64,000 nt of DNA from Pseudomonas sp. NFR16 (GTDB lineage: Bacteria; Pseudomonadota; Gammaproteobacteria; Pseudomonadales; Pseudomonadaceae), in assembly GCF_900108875.1 (NCBI RefSeq), contig NZ_FNYJ01000003.1, positions 207,969 to 271,968 of the forward strand, read 5' to 3'. A model generated the notes under the pieces. It saw only the letters and a program-made list of their open reading frames with translations. It ran no database searches and was not told the DNA's origin. A program made the translations under genes and the position numbers. Below, in pieces: positions 9,059 to 19,896 of the stretch; the stretch's first letter is position 1; each line of letters begins with the position of its first letter.

Positions 9059-9583
9059 ATGAAATACCGTCTGGGGGATTCCCGCGTCGACGCTCATCCC
9101 CAAAGCTGGATCGCACCGACTGCCACGGTGATCGGCAACGTGCGCCTGCAAGCCAATGCCAGCGTCTGGTTCGGCGCCGTGCTGCGGGGCGACAACGAAT
9201 TGATTGATATCGGCGAGAACAGCAACGTCCAGGACGGCACCGTCATGCACACCGACATGGGATCGCCGCTGACCATCGGCAAGAACGTGACCATCGGCCA
9301 CAACGTCATGCTTCACGGTTGCACGGTGGACGACCATACGCTGATCGGCATCAACTCGGTCATCCTCAACGGCGCAAAGATCGGCAAGTACTGCATCATC
9401 GGCGCCAATTCGCTGATCGGCGAGGGCAAGGTCATCCCGGACGGATCGCTGGTCATGGGATCGCCCGGCAAGATCGTCCGCGAACTCACCGATGCCCAGA
9501 AGAAGATGCTCGAAGCCAGTGCCGCGCATTACGTCCACAACGCCCAGCGTTATGCGCGAGACCTCGCGCCTCAGGAAGATTGA
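9059..9583 (+). CDS. Gamma-class carbonic anhydrase-like left-handed beta-helix protein
   Basis: A 174-residue hexapeptide-repeat protein of the YrdA/PaaY/CaiE group. The coils are visible as repeated [LIV]GxxxxI units between residues 15 and 135 ([45 protein letters not shown]). The His residues in [11 protein letters not shown] and the coil before them are placed like the zinc ligands of Cam-type enzymes. Whether it has carbonic anhydrase activity cannot be decided from sequence, because many homologues are inactive or act on acyl-CoA esters. Its stop codon overlaps the start of the DUF1289 gene (TGATG). Confidence 0.88.
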   Translation: MKYRLGDSRVDAHPQSWIAPTATVIGNVRLQANASVWFGAVLRGDNELIDIGENSNVQDGTVMHTDMGSPLTIGKNVTIGHNVMLHGCTVDDHTLIGINSVILNGAKIGKYCIIGANSLIGEGKVIPDGSLVMGSPGKIVRELTDAQKKMLEASAAHYVHNAQRYARDLAPQED

Positions 9584-9813
9584 TGTCTGTCGAACATGCC
9601 GGAAAAATCTCGGTTCATGAAAAGCCGGTGCGCTCGCCCTGCGTGAGTATCTGCGCGCTCGATGAGGCGGATATCTGCGTCGGCTGTCAGCGCACGGTTA
9701 CCGAAATCACCGCCTGGAGCCGCATGAGCAACGACGAGCGCCGCGCCGTGCTGTTGCTGTGCGGCGAGCGCGCGAAGGCGAGCGGGATGATGTTTTCAGG
9801 ACCCGCTCGCTGA
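9583..9813 (+). CDS. DUF1289 family protein
   Basis: A 76-residue protein matching the DUF1289 pattern: PCVSICALDEADICVGCQRT, with four Cys in a C-x3-C-x7-C-x2-C arrangement, then TEITAWSRMSNDERRAVL. The Cys spacing suggests a small metal-binding site; the function of the family is not established. The ATG overlaps the upstream stop in TGATG, so it is translationally coupled to the beta-helix gene. It is followed by about 155 bases of upstream region for purT. Confidence 0.85.
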   Translation: MSVEHAGKISVHEKPVRSPCVSICALDEADICVGCQRTVTEITAWSRMSNDERRAVLLLCGERAKASGMMFSGPAR

Positions 9814-9968
9814 CCGGGCACGCTCACGTTTGCTGCCTCGTGCGCTGCATCACCCGTCCGGCGCCACGCCCCATTTCCCGGCCTTCGTGGTAAATTGCGC
9901 GCCTTTCTCCCCTGCGGTTGCTCGCCCATGGCGGGCTGCCCTCGATATCTGCTCCACGAGGACCTGAG

Positions 9969-11150
9969 ATGACTCAAATCGGAACTCCACTGTCGCCGAC
10001 CGCGACCCGCGTATTGCTCTGCGGTTGCGGCGAGCTTGGCAAGGAAGTCGTGATCGAACTGCAACGTCTGGGCGTTGAAGTGATCGCCGTCGACCGTTAC
10101 GCCAACGCTCCGGCCATGCAGGTCGCGCACCGCAGTCATGTGATCAACATGCTCGATGGCGCCGCGCTGCGTGCCGTGATCGAAGCCGAGAAGCCGCATT
10201 ACATCGTCCCGGAAATCGAAGCCATCGCCACTGCGACGCTGGTGGAGCTGGAATCCGAGGGGTTCACCGTGATCCCGACCGCGCGCGCTGCGCAACTGAC
10301 CATGAACCGCGAAGGCATTCGTCGTCTGGCCGCTGAAGAGCTGGACCTGCCGACCTCGCCCTATCATTTCGCCGACACCTTCGAAGACTACAAGAAGGCC
10401 GTCGAAGACCTGGGCTTCCCGTGCGTTGTCAAACCGGTCATGAGCTCGTCGGGTAAGGGTCAGAGCCTGCTCAAGACCGATGCCGATATTCAGAAGGCCT
10501 GGGAGTATGCGCAGGAAGGCGGTCGTGCCGGCAAAGGCCGGGTGATCATCGAAGGCTTCATCGATTTCGACTACGAAATTACCTTGCTGACCGTACGTCA
10601 TGTCGGCGGCACCACGTTCTGCGCACCGGTCGGGCATCGTCAGGAGAAGGGCGATTATCAGGAATCCTGGCAGCCTCAGGCGATGAGCCCGGTTGCGCTG
10701 GCGGAATCCGAGCGCGTCGCCAAGGCCGTGACCGAGGCCTTGGGTGGCCGTGGTCTGTTCGGCGTCGAGTTGTTCATCAAGGGCGATCAGGTCTGGTTCA
10801 GCGAAGTCTCGCCGCGTCCACACGACACCGGCCTGGTCACGCTGATTTCTCAGGATCTGTCGCAGTTCGCGCTGCACGCGCGGGCCATTCTGGGCCTGCC
10901 GATCCCCCTGATCCGCCAGTTCGGCCCATCGGCCTCGGCAGTGATCCTGGTAGAAGGCCAGTCGACTCAGACGGCATTCGCCAACCTGGAACAGGCCCTC
11001 AGCGAACCCGACACCGCGCTGCGCCTGTTCGGCAAGCCGGAAGTCAACGGTCAGCGTCGCATGGGCGTCGCACTGGCCCGTGACGAATCGATCGAAGCGG
11101 CCCGTCGCAAGGCAACCCGCGCGTCGATGGCCGTGAAAGTGCAACTGTAA
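9969..11150 (+). CDS. purT: Phosphoribosylglycinamide formyltransferase 2 (formate-dependent)
   Basis: A 393-residue ATP-grasp enzyme that makes formyl-GAR from GAR, formate and ATP in purine synthesis. The N-terminal PreATP-grasp motif is [20 protein letters not shown]. The ATP-grasp core includes [32 protein letters not shown] and [20 protein letters not shown], followed by [14 protein letters not shown]. The open frame extends upstream to 9918, but the conserved protein begins [15 protein letters not shown] at the ATG 9969. It is a single-gene unit, ended by a strong terminator. Confidence 0.97.
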   Translation: MTQIGTPLSPTATRVLLCGCGELGKEVVIELQRLGVEVIAVDRYANAPAMQVAHRSHVINMLDGAALRAVIEAEKPHYIVPEIEAIATATLVELESEGFTVIPTARAAQLTMNREGIRRLAAEELDLPTSPYHFADTFEDYKKAVEDLGFPCVVKPVMSSSGKGQSLLKTDADIQKAWEYAQEGGRAGKGRVIIEGFIDFDYEITLLTVRHVGGTTFCAPVGHRQEKGDYQESWQPQAMSPVALAESERVAKAVTEALGGRGLFGVELFIKGDQVWFSEVSPRPHDTGLVTLISQDLSQFALHARAILGLPIPLIRQFGPSASAVILVEGQSTQTAFANLEQALSEPDTALRLFGKPEVNGQRRMGVALARDESIEAARRKATRASMAVKVQL

Positions 11151-11166
11151 GGTTTCCTGCGGACAC

Positions 11167-11200
11167 AAAAAACGGCGCCCTCAGTGGCGCCGTTTTTGTG
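11167..11200 (+). terminator. Rho-independent terminator of purT
   Basis: A perfect inverted repeat, AAAACGGCGCC (11169-11179) and GGCGCCGTTTT (11186-11196), with the 6-base loop CTCAGT and a T-rich 3' side, starts 19 bases after the purT stop codon. Confidence 0.92.
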
Positions 11201-11213
11201 TGTAACAAAATCC

Positions 11214-11350
11214 TGTAGGAGCGTGGCTTGTCCCGCGATCTGCCGGGCACCGGCAGTAAAGCCTACAAATGCGGTTTGCCTGACACGATCAAGTCGCCTG
11301 ATCTTGCTGCCGGTGCCCCGGCAGATCGCGGGACAAGCCACGCTCCTACA
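11214..11350. repeat. REPIN: inverted pair of REP elements
   Basis: Two copies of the same REP face each other. The left arm begins TGTAGGAGCGTGGCTTGTCC at 11214 and continues CGCGATCTGCCGGG. The right arm ends at 11350 as its exact reverse complement over at least the outer 34 bases, separated by about 60 bases of spacer. It sits between the convergent purT and MFS genes. The same class recurs at 55766-55898. REPINs are mobilised in trans by RAYT transposases; none is encoded here. Confidence 0.9.
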
Positions 11351-11359
11351 CATCAAGCA

Positions 11360-12682
11360 TTACCTGATCGTATCCAGATCCGCATGACGGGTTTCTTTCA
11401 GGCACAGCACGGCAATCAGGCTGATCAGCGCCGCTGCCGAGACGTATCCGCCGACCCAGCTCAGTCCGCCCATCTCAACCAACTGTTGCGCGAAGAACGG
11501 TGCCACCGAGGCGCCGACAATGCCGCCAATGTTGTAAGCCGCAGACGCGCCGGTGTACCGCACGCGGGTAGGAAACAGCTCAGGCAGCAGCGCACCCATC
11601 GGCGCGAACGTCACGCCCATCAAGAACAGCTCGATGGACAGGAACAGCGTCACGCCCCAGGTGGTGCCGTGGGTGAGCAGCGGCTCCATCAGGAAGCCCG
11701 AAAGAATGGCCAGCACGCCGCCGATGATCAGAACCGGCTTACGACCGAATCGGTCACTTGCCCACGCAGAGAGCGGCGTCGCCAGGGCCATGAACAGGAC
11801 CGCAAAACACAGCATCGCCAGGAAGGCTTCGCGGCTGTAACCCAGCGTCTTGACGCCGTAGCTGAGGGAAAAAACCGTCGAGATGTAAAACAGTGCGTAG
11901 CACACCACCATCGACGCCGCGCCCAGCAGCATCGGCGCCCAGTACTGAGCGAAGAGCTCGGCAATCGGCATTTTCACGCGTTCATGGCGGGCGATGGCCT
12001 TGGCGAAAACCGGTGTTTCTTCCAGTTTCAGGCGCACGTAGAGGCCGATCACCACCAGCACCGCGCTGAGCAGAAACGGGATTCGCCAGCCCCAAGAGCG
12101 GAATTGTTCGTCGTTCAGGGTCATCGCCAGCGTCAGAAACAAGCCGTTGGCGGCGAGGAATCCGATCGAAGGGCCCAGCTGCGGGAACATGCCGAACCAG
12201 GCACGTTTGCCTTTGGGGGCGTTTTCGGTCGCCAGCAAGGCAGCACCGCCCCATTCGCCGCCAAGCCCCAGTCCTTGGCCGAAGCGCAGGACGCAGAGCA
12301 GAATCGGCGCCCATGATCCGATAGCGTCATAGCCTGGCAGCACGCCAATCAGCGTGGTGCAGATGCCCATCAGCAGCAGCGAAGCCACCAGCGTGGACTT
12401 GCGGCCGATGCGGTCGCCGAAGTGTCCGAACAGCGCGGAGCCCAGCGGGCGGGCTAGAAAGGCGATGCCGAAGGTGAGAAATGCAGACAGCATTTGTGCG
12501 GTGCTGGACGTCTGCGGGAAAAACACCGGGCCGATCACCAGCGCAGCGGCGGTGGCGTAGACATAAAAGTCGTAGAACTCGATCGCGGTGCCGATGAAGC
12601 TGGCGGTCGCTACGCGGGCGGCGGAGTTGGCAGGTCTCGCCTCGCGTTCGTCGCTGGGTTGGTAGGCGGAAGTGGTTGTCAT
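11360..12682 (-). CDS. MFS transporter, metabolite:H+ symporter (MHS) type
   Basis: A 440-residue integral inner-membrane protein with twelve predicted hydrophobic segments. Family motifs are visible: ATASFIGTAIEFYDFYVYAT at the first helix, GHFGDRIGRKSTLV (the MFS loop 2-3 motif), LRFGQGLGLGGEWGGAALL, and a second loop motif SDRFGRKPVLIIGG. These are characteristic of the ShiA/ProP/KgtP group, which co-transports organic acids, osmolytes or aromatic acids with protons. The substrate cannot be told, because no catabolic genes are adjacent. The ATG at 12682 has AGGGA about nine bases upstream; an ATG at 12703 is a weaker alternative. It converges on purT with the REPIN between. Confidence 0.88.
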   Translation of the reverse strand: MTTTSAYQPSDEREARPANSAARVATASFIGTAIEFYDFYVYATAAALVIGPVFFPQTSSTAQMLSAFLTFGIAFLARPLGSALFGHFGDRIGRKSTLVASLLLMGICTTLIGVLPGYDAIGSWAPILLCVLRFGQGLGLGGEWGGAALLATENAPKGKRAWFGMFPQLGPSIGFLAANGLFLTLAMTLNDEQFRSWGWRIPFLLSAVLVVIGLYVRLKLEETPVFAKAIARHERVKMPIAELFAQYWAPMLLGAASMVVCYALFYISTVFSLSYGVKTLGYSREAFLAMLCFAVLFMALATPLSAWASDRFGRKPVLIIGGVLAILSGFLMEPLLTHGTTWGVTLFLSIELFLMGVTFAPMGALLPELFPTRVRYTGASAAYNIGGIVGASVAPFFAQQLVEMGGLSWVGGYVSAAALISLIAVLCLKETRHADLDTIR

Positions 12683-12985
12683 GCGGGAATCCCTGGCAGT
12701 CATCTTGCCTGTCAGCGAGCAACGAAAATTCGTACGCGCACTGAGGCAAACGTTAATTATTTTTGGGTACAGCGCTGAACAGACTAGCCCGGATGCGGGC
12801 GAGGGCGTTTGGCAATGCTCGGGATGGGAGCGGGCGCCAGGAGGTCGCGTGAGACGTCAGGCTGAGTGACTGGCCGGATCACGCACTGTGCGGGTAGCAC
12901 GCGGATCGGCGGGGCTGGGTAAGCGAATCGATTATAGGAAGGGCGCGGGCGCGGAAACAAGTGTTTCAGACGAGGCGCCGCGCCT

Positions 12986-14224
<1,239 letters not shown>

Positions 14225-14236
14225 GATCAGCGCCTG

Positions 14237-15049
14237 TCAGATGTGCAGGATATATTCGCGTACCAGCTTGCTGCCGAAGTAGGCCAGCATCAGCAGCAGG
14301 AAACCGCCCAGCGTCCAGCGAATGGCCTTGTGACCGCGCCAACCCAGACGGTTGCGCCCCCATAGCAGCACGCTGAATACCACCCACGCGAGAATCGACA
14401 GCAGGGTCTTGTGCACCAGATGCTGCGCGAACAGGTTTTCAACGAACAGCCAGCCGGAAATCAGCGACATCGACAACAGGGTCCAGCCGGCCCAGAGGAA
14501 GCCGAACAGCAGGCTTTCCATGGTCTGCAGCGGCGGGAAATTGCGAATCAGGCCCGACGGGTGCTTGTTCTTGAGCTGACGGTTCTGCAACAGCAGCAGC
14601 AGCGCCTGGAAAACGGCAATGGTGAACATGCCATACGCCAGGATGGACAGCAGGATGTGCCCGATCAGGCCTTGTTCGGCGGCGATCGGCTGCAGCGTGC
14701 CGGCCGGGGCGAACTGCGCCATCAAGGCCGTCAGCAGGCCGAGCGGGAACAGCAGAATGAGCAGAATTTCAACCGGGATGCGGATGCAGGCCAGCATCGT
14801 CACGATGATGACGGCGACGGCAATCAGGCTGGCGGCGCTGAAAAAGTCCAGGCCCAGACCGATCGGGCGGACCAGTTGGCCGAACAGAGCGCTGGCCTGG
14901 CAGGCGACGGCCAATGTGCCGACGAGGCAAAGCAGCCATTTGTCGGCCTTCTTGCCCTGGCGCAGACGCATGCCTTGATAGAGGGTCGCAGCGGCGTAGA
15001 GGACGGCGGCGGCGAGGCTGAACAGCAAACTCGGTGACAAGGGGAACAT
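14237..15049 (-). CDS. CcsA/YpjD-like inner membrane protein
   Basis: A 270-residue polytopic membrane protein with about eight hydrophobic segments. It matches the cytochrome c assembly (CcsA/ResC) domain family in the YpjD branch, with GLGLDFFSAASLIAVAVIIV, a central HILLSILAYGMFTIAVFQAL and a final KTLLSILAWVVFSVLLWGRN. The open frame extends to 15226, but the ATG at 15049 (MFPLSPSLLFSLAAAV) gives the expected N-terminal membrane helix and fits the ffh-divergent promoter region. Despite the domain name, a role in haem handling is unproved for this branch. It lies next to ffh, a common neighbour of this gene in gamma-proteobacteria. Confidence 0.85.
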   Translation of the reverse strand: MFPLSPSLLFSLAAAVLYAAATLYQGMRLRQGKKADKWLLCLVGTLAVACQASALFGQLVRPIGLGLDFFSAASLIAVAVIIVTMLACIRIPVEILLILLFPLGLLTALMAQFAPAGTLQPIAAEQGLIGHILLSILAYGMFTIAVFQALLLLLQNRQLKNKHPSGLIRNFPPLQTMESLLFGFLWAGWTLLSMSLISGWLFVENLFAQHLVHKTLLSILAWVVFSVLLWGRNRLGWRGHKAIRWTLGGFLLLMLAYFGSKLVREYILHI

Positions 15050-15133
15050 AGATCCTGATGGGCGTGCCCGAAAGCCGCTGAGTTTGGCATAGAACCGACA
15101 TTTCACGAAAGACCACAGAAGCAGACGCCGTGG

Positions 15134-15162
15134 TGTCCGTGCGCGGGAGTCTTCGCTATAAT
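15134..15162 (+). promoter_or_regulatory. Putative sigma-70 promoter of ffh
   Basis: A perfect -10 hexamer TATAAT at 15157-15162 is preceded, after 17 bases, by TGTCCG (15134-15139), a weak -35 match. The rest of the 256-base ccsA-ffh gap contains an unusual TATATATAT run near 15209-15217 and no other feature I can name. Confidence 0.5.
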
Positions 15163-15305
15163 CCGCGACCTGCTCAAGCCACAGGCTCGCCGAGCGCTGC
15201 TCCTCTCTATATATATGTACCGCCATCGCGCGACGTATCGGGGGCAGGGCCGTTACGGGTCGGGCCGCATAAACCGGGGTTCATCACGAATCCAAAGGAT
15301 CGCGC

Positions 15306-16682
15306 ATGTTTGAAAATCTGACAGATCGTCTCTCGCAGACGCTGCGCCAGGTCACTGGCAAAGCCAAGCTGACCGAGGACAACATCAAGGACACGCTGCG
15401 TGAAGTGCGTATGGCGCTGCTTGAAGCCGACGTCGCCTTGCCGGTTGTCAAAGACTTCGTCAACCGCATCAAGGAACGCGCAGTCGGCACCGAGGTGTCG
15501 CGCAGCCTGACGCCGGGCCAGGCGTTCGTGAAGATCGTTCAGGCCGAGCTCGAAGACATGATGGGGGCCGCCAACGAAGAGCTGACCCTCAACGTCACGC
15601 CGCCTGCGGTCATCCTCATGGCCGGTCTGCAGGGTGCGGGCAAGACCACCACCGCAGGCAAGCTGGCGAAGTTTCTCAAAGAGCGCAAAAAGAAAACCGT
15701 CATGGTGGTCTCGGCCGACGTTTACCGTCCTGCCGCGATCAAGCAGCTCGAAACCCTGGCCAACGACATCGGCGTCACGTTCTTCCCGTCCGATATCAGC
15801 CAGAAGCCTGTGGCGATCGCTGAAGCCGCTATTAAAGAAGCCAAGCTCAAGTTCATCGATGTCGTGATCCTCGACACCGCCGGTCGTCTGCACATCGATG
15901 CCGAGATGATGGGCGAGATTCAGGCGCTGCACGCAGCGGTCAAGCCGGCCGAAACGCTGTTCGTGGTTGACGCCATGACCGGCCAGGACGCCGCCAATAC
16001 CGCCAAGGCGTTTGGTGATGCACTGCCGCTGACCGGCGTGATCCTCACCAAGGTCGACGGTGATGCCCGTGGCGGCGCGGCGCTTTCGGTGCGCGCGATC
16101 ACCGGCAAGCCGATCAAGTTCATCGGTATGGGTGAAAAGAGCGAGGCACTCGAGCCGTTCCACCCGGATCGTATCGCTTCGCGCATCCTGGGCATGGGCG
16201 ACGTGCTCAGCCTGATCGAGCAGGCCGAACAGACCCTCGACAAGGAAAAGGCCGACAAGCTGGCCAAGAAGCTGAAGAAGGGCAAGGGCTTCGACCTCGA
16301 AGACTTCCGCGATCAGCTGCAACAGATGAAAAACATGGGCGGCCTCGGCGGCCTCATGGACAAGCTGCCAAGCATCGGCGGCGTCAATCTGTCCCAGATG
16401 GGCAACGCCCAGAATGCGGCCGAGAAGCAATTCAAGCAGATGGAAGCCATCATCAACTCGATGACTCCAGCCGAACGGCGTGACCCTGAAATGATCAGCG
16501 GCTCGCGCAAGCGTCGCATCGCCATGGGTTCGGGTACGCAGGTGCAGGACATCGGGCGTCTGATCAAGCAGCACAAGCAGATGCAGAAGATGATGAAGAA
16601 ATTCTCGACCAAAGGCGGCATGGCGAAAATGATGCGCGGCATGGGCGGAATGCTGCCCGGCGGCGGCATGCCCAAGATGTGA
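15306..16682 (+). CDS. ffh: Signal recognition particle protein Ffh (SRP54)
   Basis: A 458-residue GTPase that binds signal sequences and 4.5S RNA and delivers ribosomes to FtsY at the membrane. The N domain (residues 1-90) is followed by the G domain, with P-loop GLQGAGKTTTAGKLAKFLK at about 105, DTAGRLHID at about 190, and TKVDGDARGG at about 248. The Met-rich M domain (about 320-458) ends in KMMRGMGGMLPGGGMPKM. Length and motifs are standard. It is monocistronic, judged by the strong terminator after it. Confidence 0.98.
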   Translation: MFENLTDRLSQTLRQVTGKAKLTEDNIKDTLREVRMALLEADVALPVVKDFVNRIKERAVGTEVSRSLTPGQAFVKIVQAELEDMMGAANEELTLNVTPPAVILMAGLQGAGKTTTAGKLAKFLKERKKKTVMVVSADVYRPAAIKQLETLANDIGVTFFPSDISQKPVAIAEAAIKEAKLKFIDVVILDTAGRLHIDAEMMGEIQALHAAVKPAETLFVVDAMTGQDAANTAKAFGDALPLTGVILTKVDGDARGGAALSVRAITGKPIKFIGMGEKSEALEPFHPDRIASRILGMGDVLSLIEQAEQTLDKEKADKLAKKLKKGKGFDLEDFRDQLQQMKNMGGLGGLMDKLPSIGGVNLSQMGNAQNAAEKQFKQMEAIINSMTPAERRDPEMISGSRKRRIAMGSGTQVQDIGRLIKQHKQMQKMMKKFSTKGGMAKMMRGMGGMLPGGGMPKM

Positions 16683-16688
16683 TTTGCA

Positions 16689-16721
16689 GCGCGCGGGAGT
16701 CAGTCCCGCGCGCCCTTCTTT
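16689..16721 (+). terminator. Rho-independent terminator of ffh
   Basis: Stem GCGCGCGGGA (16689-16698), loop GTCAG, stem TCCCGCGCGC (16704-16713), followed by CCTTCTTT. The hairpin begins six bases after the ffh stop codon. Confidence 0.85.
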
Positions 16722-16829
16722 GGGATAACCCTCCCATTGGTCTGCTTCGGCAGACGCTTACGCGCCGTCCTCGACGACGGCTCCACCGCAAATCTTGATG
16801 GCCTGACGGCTCGCGCCGGAAAAAGTCAT

Positions 16830-16857
16830 TTGCAAAAGTCCGGATATTCCTTAGAAT
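16830..16857 (+). promoter_or_regulatory. Predicted promoter of the rpsP-rimM-trmD-rplS operon
   Basis: TTGCAA (16830-16835) and TAGAAT (16852-16857) are separated by 16 bases and end 72 bases upstream of the rpsP start. The remainder of the ffh-rpsP gap shows nothing further. Confidence 0.6.
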
Positions 16858-16929
16858 ATGCGGCCTTTCGGGCACCCATGCCCGCTGTGCATCTTAGATT
16901 TGCAGCACCGACTACAGGAACTTTGTTCA

Positions 16930-17181
16930 ATGCTAACAATCCGTCTTGCCCTTGGCGGCTCCAAAAAGCGCCCGTTTTACCACCTGACTGTGACCGACAG
17001 CCGTAACCCACGCGACGGTTCGCACAAGGAACAAGTAGGTTTCTTCAACCCGGTTGCCCGTGGTCAGGAAATCCGTCTGTCCGTGAACCAAGAGCGCGTT
17101 GCCTACTGGCTGAGCGTTGGTGCACAACCTTCTGAGCGCGTTGCTCAGTTGTTGAAGGAATCTGCCAAGGCTGCGGCCTGA
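16930..17181 (+). CDS. rpsP: 30S ribosomal protein S16
   Basis: An 83-residue small-subunit protein with the S16 hallmark [20 protein letters not shown] and [20 protein letters not shown] near the N-terminus. It contributes to 16S rRNA folding and 30S assembly. It is the first gene of the conserved S16-RimM-TrmD-L19 operon, with rimM starting five bases after its stop. The ATG at 16930 is chosen over upstream in-frame codons because it gives the universally conserved MLTIRL start. Confidence 0.98.
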   Translation: MLTIRLALGGSKKRPFYHLTVTDSRNPRDGSHKEQVGFFNPVARGQEIRLSVNQERVAYWLSVGAQPSERVAQLLKESAKAAA

Positions 17182-17186
17182 GCAAT

Positions 17187-17723
17187 ATGAACGCGACGCC
17201 AGTTGTTGCCGATGATTTGATCGTTATTGGCAAAATCTATTCTGTTCATGGCGTTCGCGGCGAAGTGAAGGTGTATTCCTTTACTGATCCGACTGAAAAC
17301 CTGTTGCAGTACAAAACCTGGACGCTCAAGCGCGAAGGCAATGTGAAGCAGGTTGAGCTGGTCAGCGGACGCGGGAGCGACAAGTTCCTGGTCGCGAAGC
17401 TCAAGGGTCTTGATGATCGTGAAGAAGCTCGTCTTCTGGCCGGTTATGAGATCTGCGTGCCGCGCAACGTGTTCCCTGAACTGACCGACGGCGAGTACTA
17501 CTGGTACCAGCTCGTGGGTTTGAAGGTCATCGACCACCTTGGGCAATTGCTCGGGAAGATCGATCATCTTCTGGAAACCGGCTCGAACGATGTAATGGTG
17601 GTCAAGCCCTGCGCGGGCAGCCTGGATGATCGCGAACGTCTGTTGCCCTATACGGAGCAATGCGTGTTGGCAGTCGATCTGGTTGCAGGCGAGATGAAGG
17701 TGGATTGGGACGCGGATTTCTAA
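17187..17723 (+). CDS. rimM: Ribosome maturation factor RimM
   Basis: A 178-residue 16S processing factor that binds ribosomal protein S19 during maturation of the 30S head. The N-terminal RimM barrel shows IVIGKIYSVHGVRGEVKVYS and SFTDPTENLLQY. A PRC-barrel domain follows with DGEYYWYQLVGLKVIDHLGQ and LLPYTEQCVLAVDLVAGEMK. It is the second gene of the operon, separated by three bases from trmD. Confidence 0.97.
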   Translation: MNATPVVADDLIVIGKIYSVHGVRGEVKVYSFTDPTENLLQYKTWTLKREGNVKQVELVSGRGSDKFLVAKLKGLDDREEARLLAGYEICVPRNVFPELTDGEYYWYQLVGLKVIDHLGQLLGKIDHLLETGSNDVMVVKPCAGSLDDRERLLPYTEQCVLAVDLVAGEMKVDWDADF

Positions 17724-17726
17724 GCA

Positions 17727-18479
17727 ATGGCTAGCCTGCGCATAGAAGTGATCAGTCTGTTTCCCGAGATGTTTTCCGCCATCAGCGAATACGGCATTAC
17801 CAGCCGTGCGGTGAAACAAGGGCTGTTGCAGCTGACTTGTTGGAATCCGCGGGACTACACCACAGATCGGCATCACACTGTGGACGATCGCCCGTTTGGC
17901 GGTGGCCCTGGCATGGTGATGAAGATCAAGCCCCTGGAAGATGCTCTGGTTCAGGCCAGGCAAGCGGCGGGGGAGGCGGCGAAGGTGATTTACCTGTCGC
18001 CACAAGGCCGCAAGCTGGATCAGTCTGCGGTACGCGAACTGGCGCAGGAAGAAGCACTTATCCTGATTGCCGGTCGTTATGAAGGCATTGACGAGCGCTT
18101 TATTGAGGCTCATGTCGATGAAGAGTGGTCGATTGGAGACTATGTGTTGTCTGGCGGCGAGCTGCCGGCCATGGTCCTGATAGATGCGGTTACGCGACTG
18201 CTGCCTGGAGCTTTAGGGCATGTGGATTCCGCGGAGGAAGATTCCTTCACGGATGGTCTGCTGGATTGCCCGCATTACACCCGACCTGAGGTGTATGCGG
18301 ATCAGCGTGTTCCCGACGTATTGCTAAGTGGCAATCACGCACACATCCGGCGTTGGCGTTTACAGCAGTCCCTTGGGCGGACCTATGAACGACGCGCCGA
18401 TCTTCTGGAAAGCCGCTCGCTTTCTGGAGAAGAGAAGAAGCTGCTGGCGGAATACCTCCGCGAGCGGGACGATAGTTAA
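17727..18479 (+). CDS. trmD: tRNA (guanine-N1)-methyltransferase
   Basis: A 250-residue SPOUT methyltransferase that makes m1G37 next to the anticodon, preventing frameshifting. The deep trefoil-knot and SAM-site motifs are visible: [20 protein letters not shown] near residue 55, [13 protein letters not shown] near 113, and [20 protein letters not shown] near 132. Length and order are normal. The start ATG at 17727 lies three bases after the rimM stop, so translation is coupled. Confidence 0.98.
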   Translation: MASLRIEVISLFPEMFSAISEYGITSRAVKQGLLQLTCWNPRDYTTDRHHTVDDRPFGGGPGMVMKIKPLEDALVQARQAAGEAAKVIYLSPQGRKLDQSAVRELAQEEALILIAGRYEGIDERFIEAHVDEEWSIGDYVLSGGELPAMVLIDAVTRLLPGALGHVDSAEEDSFTDGLLDCPHYTRPEVYADQRVPDVLLSGNHAHIRRWRLQQSLGRTYERRADLLESRSLSGEEKKLLAEYLRERDDS

Positions 18480-18522
18480 CGTATCGATGGTAGATCCGAC
18501 TGATTTACCTTAGGAGCACAGC

Positions 18523-18873
18523 ATGACTAACAAAATCATTCTTGCACTCGAAGCAGAGCAGATGACCAAAGAGATCCCTCCCTTTGCCCCGGGCGACACC
18601 ATTGTCGTTCAGGTGAAAGTGAAGGAAGGCGACCGTTCGCGTCTGCAGGCGTTCGAAGGCGTTGTAATTGCCAAGCGTAACCGTGGTGTGAACAGTGCTT
18701 TCACTGTTCGTAAAATCTCCAACGGTGTTGGCGTTGAGCGTACTTTCCAAACCTATAGCCCACAGATCGACAGCATGGCTGTGAAACGTCGTGGTGACGT
18801 TCGCAAGGCCAAACTGTACTACCTGCGTGACCTGTCCGGTAAAGCAGCTCGCATCAAGGAAAAACTGGTTTAA
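18523..18873 (+). CDS. rplS: 50S ribosomal protein L19
   Basis: A 116-residue large-subunit protein at the 30S-50S interface. The signatures [40 protein letters not shown] and [20 protein letters not shown] are diagnostic. A TTAGGAGCAC ribosome-binding site precedes the ATG at 18523. It is the last gene of the operon, followed by a strong terminator. Confidence 0.98.
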   Translation: MTNKIILALEAEQMTKEIPPFAPGDTIVVQVKVKEGDRSRLQAFEGVVIAKRNRGVNSAFTVRKISNGVGVERTFQTYSPQIDSMAVKRRGDVRKAKLYYLRDLSGKAARIKEKLV

Positions 18874-18890
18874 TCCCAGTCTTCCGATGC

Positions 18891-18920
18891 AAAAAAAAGC
18901 AGCCTGCGGGCTGCTTTTTT
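18891..18920 (+). terminator. Terminator of the rpsP-rplS operon
   Basis: An A-rich 5' flank, stem GCAGCC (18899-18904), loop TGCG, stem GGCTGC (18909-18914) and a run of six T. The A tract pairs with the T tract, so it could also act in the reverse direction. Confidence 0.93.
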
Positions 18921-18999
18921 GTTGTCTGGCATTTGGTTTGTCCCGACTTCGCAGGTATGAAACACTTGCCCTCGCTTTTCACCGCTCAAGTCAGAACCC

Positions 19000-19896
19000 A
19001 TGCCCGCCATCGACCACCCCATGATCGACCGCTTTCTCGACGCCCTGTGGCTGGAGAAAGGGCTGTCCGATAACACCCGTGCGTCCTACCGCAGCGACCT
19101 GGCGTTGTTCAACGGCTGGCTGCAGGACAAGGGCATTGACCTGATGAGTGTCAGCCGTGATGCGATTTTTGACCATCTCGCCTGGCGAGTGGACAACGGC
19201 TACAAGGCTCGCTCGAGTGCCCGTTTCCTGTCAGGAGCGCGTGGGTTTTATCGCTATCTGCTGCGAGAAAAACTCATTTCCGTTGACCCGACGCTGCAAG
19301 TCGACATGCCGCAGTTGGGCAAACCCTTGCCTAAATCCCTCTCCGAAGCCGACGTCGAAGCCTTGCTGGCCGCGCCCGATCTGAGCGAGGCGATCGGTCA
19401 GCGTGACCGCGCCATGCTGGAGGTGCTCTACGCCTGCGGCCTTCGGGTGACCGAGTTGATAAGCCTGACGCTTGAACAGGTCAATTTGCGTCAGGGCGTG
19501 CTGCGTATCATGGGCAAGGGCAGCAAGGAGCGGCTGGTGCCGATGGGCGAAGAAGCGATCGTCTGGGTCGAGCGCTATGTGCGCGACGCGCGTCAGGAAC
19601 TGCTCGGCGGCCGGCCCAGCGATGTCCTGTTCCCCAGCCAGCGAGGCGAACAGATGACTCGGCAGACCTTCTGGCACCGCATCAAGCACCAGGCCAAGGT
19701 CGCCGGGATTGGCAAATCCCTGTCACCGCACACCCTGCGGCACGCGTTCGCGACCCACCTGCTCAATCATGGCGCCGATCTGCGCGTGGTCCAGATGCTG
19801 CTCGGTCATAGCGACCTGTCCACCACACAGATTTACACGCACGTGGCTCGGGCACGCTTACAGGAAATGCATGCGAAACATCACCCGCGCGGGTGA
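19000..19896 (+). CDS. xerD: Site-specific tyrosine recombinase XerD
   Basis: A 298-residue chromosome-dimer resolvase acting with XerC at dif under FtsK control. The N-terminal SAM-like core-binding domain (residues 5-90: DRFLDALWLEKGLSDNTRAS) precedes the catalytic domain. That domain has the Arg in YACGLRVTELISL, the Lys region GKGSKERLVPMG, the HTLRHAFATHLL pair, the second His in LLGHSDLSTTQ and the nucleophile Tyr in IYTHV. All catalytic residues are present. The neighbouring dsbC-hom-thrC order favours XerD over XerC. Confidence 0.95.
   Translation: MPAIDHPMIDRFLDALWLEKGLSDNTRASYRSDLALFNGWLQDKGIDLMSVSRDAIFDHLAWRVDNGYKARSSARFLSGARGFYRYLLREKLISVDPTLQVDMPQLGKPLPKSLSEADVEALLAAPDLSEAIGQRDRAMLEVLYACGLRVTELISLTLEQVNLRQGVLRIMGKGSKERLVPMGEEAIVWVERYVRDARQELLGGRPSDVLFPSQRGEQMTRQTFWHRIKHQAKVAGIGKSLSPHTLRHAFATHLLNHGADLRVVQMLLGHSDLSTTQIYTHVARARLQEMHAKHHPRG

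Noticed and set aside
11214..11350. Possible CRISPR repeats or insertion-sequence ends
   Set aside because: There are only two inverted arms with no regular spacers, no transposase and no target duplication visible; the sequence is REP type.
12704..12985. A possible gene or RNA between the MFS and CNNM genes
   Set aside because: No open frame with a ribosome-binding site, no terminator with a T run and no recognisable RNA structure.
15050..15305. A possible structured RNA upstream of ffh
   Set aside because: The region has a promoter-like TATAAT and a TATATATAT run but no consistent tRNA, 4.5S or other RNA fold that I can recognise.
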